A stretch of DNA of 6,008 nt from assembly GCA_049511115.1 (NCBI GenBank), contig JBEKYH010000326.1, forward strand, positions 1-6,008. The letters run 5' to 3'. Source of the DNA: JBEKYH01 sp049511115 (GTDB taxonomy: Bacteria > Planctomycetota > Phycisphaerae > Tepidisphaerales > Tepidisphaeraceae). Made by a program: the position numbers and the translations under genes. Of this stretch, positions 1 to 6,008 are shown one piece after another. How positions within the stretch are numbered: the first letter of the stretch is position 1; each line of letters opens with the position of its first letter. A model generated the notes under the pieces. The model saw only the letters and a list, made by a program, of their open reading frames with translations. It was not told the origin of the DNA and ran no database searches.

Positions 1-2445
1 CGTCACCGCCGGGAACTGTCCCTGATGGGCGACCGCGAGGGACGTGGTGTCCGTGGTGAAACGCGAGACCGCGCTGAGGGGCGTCAGCCCGCCGGGAGCG
101 CGGACGTAAATGCTGGTCAGGCCCTTCGACGTTTGCCAGTATTGCGGAGCGACTTCCTCGACGACGTGATACTGGTTCAGCGGCGTGTACATCGTGGAAA
201 CCTGGCGCTGTCCGAACGCGTCATAGAGCGTGTCGTCGATGAGTTGAGGGTCGATATCCAGACGTGACGCGGTGGTGCGGTCCATGGTAACCATCGCCTC
301 CAGGCCGCGGTCCTGCTGATCGCTGCTGACGTCGACAAGCCTGGGGAATTTCCGCAGCTCATTCACGAGTTTGGGCGCGAACTCAAGTAGATCCTCAAGG
401 TTGTCTCCCTGCAGGGTGTATTGGTACGTCGCATTGCTCTGGCGTCCCCCCACCTGGATATCCTGCACGGGCCGCAGATACAGAGTGGCGCCAGGAATCC
501 GAGCCAATTTGGGGCGCAGGCGGGCAACGACCTGGTCGGCCGATAATTTTCGGATGCTAAGGTCTTTGAGCGAAATAAACATGCGGCCCGTGTTCACGGT
601 GCCGCCGCCGCGCCCGCCGCCCGTGAACGCCATGGAAATGGCGACCGCGGGATCGGCGCTGACGGCCTGGGCGAACTTCGACACCAAGACGTTCATGGCC
701 TGAAAGCTGGTGTCCTGATCCGCCTGGATGGTTCCCTGGATGCGGCCCGTATCCTGCTGTGGGAAAAGCCCTTTGGGAATGATGATGTAAAGATAGATGG
801 TGAAGGCGACGGTTGAGGCGGTAAGGACGATCATCACCAAAGGGTGGCGTAGCGCAACCGAAAGCGTGCGGCGATATCCGCCCAGGAACATATTGAACAC
901 CCATTCGCTGAAACGATAGATTGGGCCGTGCGGACGGCGATTGTGGTCCTTGAGAAGCCGGGCGCACATCATCGGGGTCGTGGTGAGCGAGACGACCAGC
1001 GAGATCCCAATGGCAACGGAGAGCACAACGGCGAATTCGCGGAAGAGGCGTCCGACGAGTCCTCCCATCATGAGAATGGGCAGGAAAACGGCCACCAGCG
1101 ACGTGCTCATGGAAAGCACCGTGAACCCGATCTCCTTGGCCCCCAGCAGCGTGGCGTGCAACGGCGTCATTCCCGCCTCGAGATGCCGCGTGATGTTCTC
1201 GATCACCACGATTGCGTCGTCGACGACGAATCCAGTCGCGATGGTAAGCGCCATCAGCGAAAGATTATCAACGCTGTAGCCGCCCAGGTACATGACGCCG
1301 AAGGTGCCGATGAGGGACACCGGAACAGCGACGGAAGGGATCAGCGTCGTTCGCCAATCGCGCAGGAACATGAAGACGACGAGAATCACCAGGATGACCG
1401 AGACGGTCATGGTGAACTGCACTTCGTGCACGCTGGCGCGGATGGTGGTCGTGCGGTCCATGACGACCCGCAGTTTCATGGCCGCGGGAATCTCGGCCTG
1501 GAGCTCCGGAAGCAGGGCCAATACCCGGTCGGCCGTGTCGATGATATTCGCGCCGGGCTGGCGCGAAATAATAATCAAGACCGCCGGTTTGCCGTCGGCC
1601 ATCCCGCCCGTGCGCACATCCTCGACCGAGTCGATCACCTGGGCGACGTCCTCAAGGCGCACGGGCGCCCCGTTCCGGTAGGCCACCAGGAGCGGCCGAT
1701 ACTGCGCGGCCTTGAGCAACTGGTCGGTGGTGGACAAGGAGTAGGCGCGATTATCGCCGGTGAGCTGGCCCTTGGGGCTGATGACGTTGGTGGAACCCAG
1801 CACTGTGCGGACGTCCTCCAGGGTCAGTCCCGTGGCGTTGAGGCGCTGCGGATTGATCTCGACCCGCACCGCCGGCAACGCGCCCCCTCCCACGTTCACC
1901 TGCCCCACCCCTTTTACCTGCGACAGTTTTTGCTCAATGATCGAACTGGCCGCGTCGTACATGTGGCCCCGGTCGTACGTATCGCTGGTGATCGACAGAA
2001 TCAGAATCGGCGCATCCGCCGGATTTACCTTGTTGTAAGTCGGATTGCTCGGCAGATTGCTCGGCAGGTTGCCGGCCGCGGCGTTGATGGCGGCCTGCAC
2101 GTCGCGGGCCGCCGCGTCGATGTTGCGGCTCAAATCAAATTGCAATGTGACCGACGCGCTGCCCAGGCTGCTGGAGCTGGTCATCTCGGTCACCCCCGCG
2201 ATGCGCCCGAATTGACGTTCCAGCGGCGTGGCGACCGACGACGCCATGGTTTCGGGACTTGCTCCCGGCAGCGAGGCGGAAACCTGAACCGTGGGGAAAT
2301 CCACCTGCGGTATCGGCGACACCGGCAGGCGGAAATAGGCGATCGCCCCGGCCAACGCGATCGCGATGGTCAGCAGCGTCGTCCCCACGGGCCGATAAAT
2401 AAACGGCGTGGAAATGCTCAGGGGATCGTCGCTTTTCTCGCTCAT
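1..2445 (-). CDS. mdtC: RND multidrug efflux transporter subunit, MdtC-like (N-terminal 815 residues, cut by the left edge)
   Basis: I translated this frame through all 815 codons and found no stop; it runs off the left edge. About 210-220 residues, including TM8-TM12 and the lysine of the proton relay, are expected outside. Visible parts are TM1 (about 20-38), the first porter loop, TM2 (about 343-361), TM3 (about 367-386), TM4 with Asp409 and Asp410 in GFVVDDAIVVIEN, TM5 and TM6 (about 439-494), TM7 (about 536-556), and most of the second porter loop, ending in AHQGQFPAVT. Type-C markers are PIPQVDFPTVQV, FTVLSMSTSLVAVFLP, IPKGLFPQQDTGRIQGTIQA and VQDIQVGGRQSNATYQYTL. The ATG at 2443-2445 overlaps the mdtB-like stop as ATGA and has GGAAG four bases upstream, and the RND N-terminus follows directly (residues 13-19 TPFIYRP). 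Its glycine-rich loop at residues 608-616 differs from E. coli MdtC. It is paralogous to the adjacent mdtB-like gene and is expected to be the minority, substrate-handling partner in a B2C trimer, by analogy only. Confidence 0.94.
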   Translation of the reverse strand, partial: MSEKSDDPLSISTPFIYRPVGTTLLTIAIALAGAIAYFRLPVSPIPQVDFPTVQVSASLPGASPETMASSVATPLERQFGRIAGVTEMTSSSSLGSASVTLQFDLSRNIDAAARDVQAAINAAAGNLPSNLPSNPTYNKVNPADAPILILSITSDTYDRGHMYDAASSIIEQKLSQVKGVGQVNVGGGALPAVRVEINPQRLNATGLTLEDVRTVLGSTNVISPKGQLTGDNRAYSLSTTDQLLKAAQYRPLLVAYRNGAPVRLEDVAQVIDSVEDVRTGGMADGKPAVLIIISRQPGANIIDTADRVLALLPELQAEIPAAMKLRVVMDRTTTIRASVHEVQFTMTVSVILVILVVFMFLRDWRTTLIPSVAVPVSLIGTFGVMYLGGYSVDNLSLMALTIATGFVVDDAIVVIENITRHLEAGMTPLHATLLGAKEIGFTVLSMSTSLVAVFLPILMMGGLVGRLFREFAVVLSVAIGISLVVSLTTTPMMCARLLKDHNRRPHGPIYRFSEWVFNMFLGGYRRTLSVALRHPLVMIVLTASTVAFTIYLYIIIPKGLFPQQDTGRIQGTIQADQDTSFQAMNVLVSKFAQAVSADPAVAISMAFTGGGRGGGTVNTGRMFISLKDLSIRKLSADQVVARLRPKLARIPGATLYLRPVQDIQVGGRQSNATYQYTLQGDNLEDLLEFAPKLVNELRKFPRLVDVSSDQQDRGLEAMVTMDRTTASRLDIDPQLIDDTLYDAFGQRQVSTMYTPLNQYHVVEEVAPQYWQTSKGLTSIYVRAPGGLTPLSAVSRFTTDTTSLAVAHQGQFPAVT

Positions 2446-2454
2446 ACAACTTCC
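2442..2454 (-). promoter_or_regulatory. Ribosome binding site and ATGA stop/start overlap for the mdtC-like gene
   Basis: The stop of the mdtB-like gene (TGA, 2442-2444) overlaps the ATG of the mdtC-like gene (2443-2445). A purine-rich GGAAG (2450-2454) lies four bases upstream of the ATG, within the last codons of the mdtB-like gene. It is a moderate Shine-Dalgarno match with slightly short spacing. The arrangement suits coupled translation, which would help balance the two subunits of a heteromeric pump. Confidence 0.65.
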
Positions 2455-5400
2455 ATCCCGGGCAATGTCGCGGGTCCTTCGCTTCGGCTCGCCGCTCCCA
2501 GTCGCGTCGCCAGCCGGTCAAACCAGAGATAAATCACCGGCGTCGTATAAAGCGTCAGAATCTGGCTGAAGATCAACCCGCCGACGATGGCGATGCCCAG
2601 CGGCCGGCGCAGTTCCGAGCCCACGCCCGATCCCATCGCCAGCGGCAGGCCGCCGAAGAGCGCGGCCAACGTCGTCATCATGATCGGCCGGAAGCGCAGC
2701 AGGCAGGCCTGGAATATCGCCTCCTGCGGCGGCTTGTTTTCCTTGCGCTGCGCCTCCAGCGCAAAGTCCACCATCATGATCCCGTTTTTCTTCACGATGC
2801 CGATGAGGAGGATCAGGCCGATGAGGGCGATCACGCTGAAATCGTTGCGGCAAATCAGCAGGGCAAGAATCGCCCCAACGCCGGCCGAGGGAAGCGTGGA
2901 GAGAATCGTCAGGGGATGAACGTAACTTTCATACAGCACGCCTAGCACGATGTAGACGGTCACCAGCGCCGCGAGAATCAGCGTCGATTCGTTGGCCAGC
3001 GAAGCCTGGAACGCCGCGGCCGTCCCTTGGAAACCGGTCTGGATGCTCGCGGGCATCTGCAAATCGGCGCGGGCCGCTTCGATCTGCTTCACGGCGTCGC
3101 CCAGCGAGGCGTTGGGCGCGAGATTGAACGAAACCGTAACCACCGGGAACTGGCCCTGATGGTTGATCGCCAGCGGCACGGAGGATTGAACCAGGTGCGT
3201 GAAAGCGCTTAACGGCACCTGCCCGCCGGTGGAGGACTTGACGTAAATGTCCGTCAGCCTGCTGGGATTCTTCTGAAAATGCGGCGAGACTTCCAGTACC
3301 ACGTGGTACTGGTTGAGCTGCGTAAACATGATGGACACCTGGCGCTGGCCGAAGGCGTCGTAAAGCGTGTCGTCGATCACCTGCGGAGTGATGCCCAGGC
3401 GCGAGGCGGTGTCGCGGTCGATCACCAATTGTGCGCCCAGCCCGGAAAGCTGCTGGTCGGTCGCCACGTCCTCCAGTTCGTTCATCTTCTGCATCCGGGC
3501 GACAAGGCGGCCGGTCCACAGGGCGAGTTCGTTCGCGTCGGTGTCCTCCAGCGTGTACTGGTATTGCGTGCGGCTCACGCGGTCGTCAACCGTCAGGTCC
3601 TGCACGGATTGCATGTAAAGCTGGATGCCCGGGACGCTGTCAACGATCGGCTGCAGGCGGTGGATCACGTCTTCCGAACTGATCTTGCGATCCTCCAGAG
3701 GCTTGAGGTTGATCTGAATTCGCCCGCTGTTGACGGTCGTGTTGGTCCCGTCGATCCCGATGAAACTCGAGAGGCTTTCCACCGCCGGATCAGCCAGGAT
3801 TTTCGCCGCCAGGCGCTGCTGCGCCTCCGCCATTGCCGTGAACGAAATCTGTTGCGGCGCCTGGCTCACGCCGAGAATGACCCCCGTGTCCTGCACGGGG
3901 AAAAACCCCTTGGGGATGACGTAGAACAAATATCCGGTCAGTCCGAGCGTCGCGAGAAACACCAGCAGCGTCAGCGGCTGATGGCGCAGCACGACATTGA
4001 GCGTCTTGCCGTAGGCGCCGATGATGGAGTTGAAGCCGCGCTCGCTGACCCGGTAAAACCACCCCTGCTCGCGCTCGGGTTTATAGCGCAAAAGCAGCTT
4101 GCACATCATGGGCGTCAGGGTCAGGGAAACAAACGCGCTGATGACGATGGTCACGCTCAGTGTCACCGCGAATTCACGGAACAGCCGGCCCACCACATCC
4201 CCCATAAACAGCAGCGGAATCAGTGCGGCAATCAGCGACACGCTGAGGGAGATGATCGTAAATCCGATCTGCTCGGAACCCATCAACGCCGCTTCGAGCG
4301 GCGAGTGGCCTTCCTCAATAAATCGCGAAACGTTTTCGATCATCACGATGGCGTCGTCCACCACAAAGCCGGTGGAAATCGTCAGGGCCATCAGCGTCAG
4401 GTTGTTGAGGCTGTACCCCAGCAGGTACATCACGCCGAATGTGCCGACCAGGCTCAGCGGAACCGCAACCGACGGAATGACCGTCGCGGCAACGCTGCGT
4501 AGAAAGAGAAACATCACCATCACGACCAGCGCGATGGTGAGCCCCAATTCAAATTCCACGTCGGCGACGGAAGCGCGGATGGTAACCGTCCGGTCGGTCA
4601 GGATGGTCACTTTGATCGAGGCCGGCATCGACGCCTGCAACTGCGGGAGCAATCGCTTGATGCTGTCAGCCACCGCGATGGTGTTCGCGCCGGGCTGGCG
4701 CTGGATGTTGATGATCACGGCCGGGTCCTGGTTCATCCAGGCGGCTTCCTGCACGTTCTCCGCGTCGTCGATCACGTCGGCCACGTCGGACAATTTCATC
4801 ACCGCGCCATTGGCCGCATAAAGAACCAGCGGCTTGTAATCGGCGCTGGTGAGGAGCTGATCGTTGGCCCCGATGGTCTGTGCCTGGTTCTTCCCATCGA
4901 AGGAACCCTTGGCCTCGTTCACGTTGGCCGTGACGATTGCGTTGCGAACGTCCTCCATGTTCAGGCCGCTTCCCGACAGCGCCGTTGGATTCACCTGCAC
5001 GCGCACCGCCGGCTTTTGCCCGCCGGTGATGCTGACCAGGCCCACGCCGGACAACTGCGAGATTTTCTGGGCCAGCCGCGTGTCGGCGAGGTCTTCCACC
5101 TTCGTGAGCGGCAGAGTATCGCTGGTCAGCGCGAGCGTGAGGATCGGAGTGTCGGCCGGATTGACTTTGCTGTAAATCGGCGGGTTGGGGAGTATTTTCG
5201 GCAGGTACGTGCCGGCCGCATTGATCGACTCCTGCACTTCCTGCTCGGCCACATCAATGTTCAGATCAAGCGAAAACTGCAGAGTGATGACGCTGCTCCC
5301 CTGCGAACTCGTGCTGGTCATCTGATTCAGGCCCGGCACCTGGCCGAATTGCTTTTCCAGCGGAGCGGTCACACTCGAGGCGACCACATCGGGGCTGGCG

Positions 5401-5558
5401 CCCGGCAGAAACGTCGAGACCTGTATCGTCGGGTAGTCCACTTCCGGCAGAGCCGACACCGGCAACTGCTTGTAGGCGACGATGCCCACCAGCAGCAGGC
5501 CGGCCATCAGCAGACTGGTGGCCACTGGCCGGAGGATGAAGGGTCGTGAGGGGCTCAA
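2442..5558 (-). CDS. mdtB: RND multidrug efflux transporter subunit, MdtB-like (complete)
   Basis: This is a complete inner-membrane proton/drug antiporter subunit of 1038 residues, the usual HAE1-RND length (E. coli MdtB is about 1040). TM1 spans residues 10-28. A large periplasmic porter loop follows (about 30-335), then TM2-TM6 (about 337-485) and TM7 (about 525-547). The second periplasmic loop runs to about 855, and TM8-TM12 cover about 857-1012. The proton-relay residues are all present: Asp401 and Asp402 in GFVVDDAIVMIEN (TM4), Lys924 in GIVKKNG (TM10), and Arg955 and Thr962 in TM11, matching AcrB D407, D408, K940, R971 and T978. B-type markers include ALPEVDYPTIQVS, the switch-loop segment FIGIDGTNTTVNSGR, and LTVDDRVSRTQYQYTL. 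The start is a TTG at 5556-5558: it has a good GGGAG upstream, and the next in-frame Met (residue 18) lies inside TM1, so starting there would remove half of that helix. The gene overlaps its upstream adaptor (TTGA) and its downstream paralogue (ATGA) by 4 bases each. MdtB works as a heterotrimer with MdtC in E. coli. MuxB is the Pseudomonas name for the same type. Confidence 0.96.
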   Translation of the reverse strand: MSPSRPFILRPVATSLLMAGLLLVGIVAYKQLPVSALPEVDYPTIQVSTFLPGASPDVVASSVTAPLEKQFGQVPGLNQMTSTSSQGSSVITLQFSLDLNIDVAEQEVQESINAAGTYLPKILPNPPIYSKVNPADTPILTLALTSDTLPLTKVEDLADTRLAQKISQLSGVGLVSITGGQKPAVRVQVNPTALSGSGLNMEDVRNAIVTANVNEAKGSFDGKNQAQTIGANDQLLTSADYKPLVLYAANGAVMKLSDVADVIDDAENVQEAAWMNQDPAVIINIQRQPGANTIAVADSIKRLLPQLQASMPASIKVTILTDRTVTIRASVADVEFELGLTIALVVMVMFLFLRSVAATVIPSVAVPLSLVGTFGVMYLLGYSLNNLTLMALTISTGFVVDDAIVMIENVSRFIEEGHSPLEAALMGSEQIGFTIISLSVSLIAALIPLLFMGDVVGRLFREFAVTLSVTIVISAFVSLTLTPMMCKLLLRYKPEREQGWFYRVSERGFNSIIGAYGKTLNVVLRHQPLTLLVFLATLGLTGYLFYVIPKGFFPVQDTGVILGVSQAPQQISFTAMAEAQQRLAAKILADPAVESLSSFIGIDGTNTTVNSGRIQINLKPLEDRKISSEDVIHRLQPIVDSVPGIQLYMQSVQDLTVDDRVSRTQYQYTLEDTDANELALWTGRLVARMQKMNELEDVATDQQLSGLGAQLVIDRDTASRLGITPQVIDDTLYDAFGQRQVSIMFTQLNQYHVVLEVSPHFQKNPSRLTDIYVKSSTGGQVPLSAFTHLVQSSVPLAINHQGQFPVVTVSFNLAPNASLGDAVKQIEAARADLQMPASIQTGFQGTAAAFQASLANESTLILAALVTVYIVLGVLYESYVHPLTILSTLPSAGVGAILALLICRNDFSVIALIGLILLIGIVKKNGIMMVDFALEAQRKENKPPQEAIFQACLLRFRPIMMTTLAALFGGLPLAMGSGVGSELRRPLGIAIVGGLIFSQILTLYTTPVIYLWFDRLATRLGAASRSEGPATLPGMEVV

Positions 5559-5569
5559 GGATTGCTCCC
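5555..5569 (-). promoter_or_regulatory. Ribosome binding site and TTGA stop/start overlap for the mdtB-like gene
   Basis: On the minus strand a GGGAG (5565-5569) stands six bases before the TTG codon at 5556-5558. The TTG shares three bases with the adaptor's TGA stop (TTGA, 5555-5558). The good Shine-Dalgarno match and spacing decide in favour of this non-ATG start, and the overlap implies translational coupling or re-initiation by the ribosome that has just finished the adaptor. This is a reading of the sequence, not a demonstrated start. Confidence 0.75.
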
Positions 5570-6008
5570 GTCGGCGGGATCCTCTGGCGTCTGCGACACG
5601 GCTCCTGACGGCTGCGTCGTGGACTCGTTGTGGGCGCCTCCCCGTCCGCCGCCTCGTCGCCCGCGCCCGGATCGAGTGGTCGGCTGCGTCGCGGGTGCGC
5701 CGTTCTCCCCTTGCATGGTGACGACGACTTTGGCCCCGTCGGTCAGTTTGTCCGTGCCGTCAGTGACGACGACCGTGCCCGCATCGATGCCAGTCACGGA
5801 TTCCCAATCGCCGTCCTGCGGGCCTTCCTGGACGTTGACGGTCTGCACCGTCTGGTCCGAATTGACGATGTACACAAACGCCTCGCCCGCCGGACCGTGC
5901 TGCACCGCGGCGACCGGGGCCAGCACGTTATTCTTCAGCACGTCGGCCAGAAGATGCGCGTTGACGAATTGCTGGGGAAAGAGCTTGTTGTCTTTGTTGT
6001 CAAAGGTG
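5555..6008 (-). CDS. mdtA: RND efflux periplasmic adaptor (membrane fusion protein), MdtA-like, C-terminal part only
   Basis: This is the last 150 codons of a membrane fusion protein that would link the inner-membrane RND pump to an outer-membrane TolC-type channel. The frame is open from the right window edge to a TGA at 5555-5557, so the true start and lipoyl/hairpin domains lie outside. Visible residues begin in the end of the beta-barrel domain, with the family signature LFPQQFVNAHLL (about 5945-5980) followed by a VLAPVAAVQ segment. The membrane-proximal domain follows, with the typical AFVYIVN, then GTVVVTDGTDKLTDGAKVVV. These segments match my memory of E. coli MdtA almost block for block. 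The last 50 or so residues are a low-complexity tail rich in Thr, Gln, Pro, Arg and Gly that is not part of the conserved fold. An in-frame GTG at 5939-5941 is internal and not the start, since conserved family sequence continues upstream. The stop overlaps the start of the mdtB-like gene by 4 bases. Other RND adaptors (MuxA, AcrA) are alternatives, but the BC-type pair downstream favours MdtA/MuxA. Confidence 0.9.
   Translation of the reverse strand, partial: TFDNKDNKLFPQQFVNAHLLADVLKNNVLAPVAAVQHGPAGEAFVYIVNSDQTVQTVNVQEGPQDGDWESVTGIDAGTVVVTDGTDKLTDGAKVVVTMQGENGAPATQPTTRSGRGRRGGGRGGAHNESTTQPSGAVSQTPEDPADGSNP

Noticed and set aside
181..240. Strong similarity to 3320-3377 (shared ...IDDTLYDAFGQRQVS segment), considered as gene conversion between the two RND paralogues
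   Set aside because: This block is a conserved hallmark of both MdtB and MdtC families. The DNA match is broken every few bases, with the longest exact runs only about 11-13 bases, and flanking regions diverge as expected for an ancient duplication.
2044..2067. Perfect 12-base tandem duplication (two copies of ATTGCTCGGCAG, encoding LPSN twice) in the mdtC-like gene
   Set aside because: It looks like a recent in-frame expansion, but the segment NLPSNLPSNPTY has the same length as the E. coli MdtC segment LLPSGMPSRPTY as I remember it. The protein layout is therefore ancestral and the exact DNA repeat probably arose from codon convergence.
2135..2521. Minus-strand open frame spanning the mdtB/mdtC junction as an overlapping gene
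   Set aside because: It is out of frame with both well-supported RND proteins and its product is Arg/Gly/Ala-rich with no motif, typical of an alternative-frame shadow in G+C-rich DNA.
928..2532. A 534-codon plus-strand open frame as a possible gene
   Set aside because: It lies almost entirely opposite a confidently identified RND gene in the same codon register. Its product is hydrophilic, His/Arg/Asp-rich and domain-free. The absence of stops follows from avoidance of TTA, CTA and TCA codons on the coding strand.
3279..4502. A 407-codon plus-strand open frame as a possible gene
   Set aside because: It is antisense to the mdtB-like gene in the same register, with a low-complexity His/Arg/Gln-rich product and no recognisable motif.
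5555..5941. A short 128-residue minus-strand reading frame as a separate small gene
   Set aside because: Its apparent start is an internal GTG valine codon. The conserved adaptor sequence LFPQQFVNAHLL continues upstream in the same frame to the window edge, so it is the C-terminal part of a larger adaptor gene.

Overview
The window is fully occupied by three tightly linked genes, all read on the minus strand, that encode a tripartite RND multidrug efflux system of the MdtABC/MuxABC type. In transcription order, from high to low coordinates, they are: the 3' end of a periplasmic adaptor gene (mdtA-like, cut by the right window edge); a complete inner-membrane RND transporter gene (mdtB-like, 1038 codons); and a second, paralogous RND transporter gene (mdtC-like, first 815 codons, cut by the left edge). 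Both junctions are 4-base stop/start overlaps (TTGA and ATGA), so the three genes look like one translationally coupled operon. No intergenic space exists, and no promoter, terminator, RNA gene, mobile element or CRISPR array is visible.

In the characterised enterobacterial system, MdtB and MdtC assemble as a heterotrimer (two B, one C) in the inner membrane. MdtA bridges this to an outer-membrane TolC-type channel, and proton influx drives export of compounds such as bile salts and novobiocin. The two RND genes here follow the B and C types respectively in their diagnostic segments, and the visible proton-relay residues are intact, so the pump is predicted to be functional. Substrates cannot be read from the sequence. 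An outer-membrane factor or two-component regulator could lie outside the window.

The host is inferred to be a Gram-negative (two-membrane) bacterium with fairly high G+C, about 60% by eye. The adaptor's Thr/Gln/Pro- and Arg/Gly-rich C-terminal tail and the TTG start suggest a non-enterobacterial host, perhaps from a Planctomycetota, Verrucomicrobiota or Acidobacteriota-like group, but this is only an impression.

I found no evidence of a previously undescribed system. The points worth a second look are small: the TTG-initiated overlap, the Arg/Gly-rich adaptor tail, and a glycine-rich version of the substrate-channel switch loop in the MdtC-like subunit.
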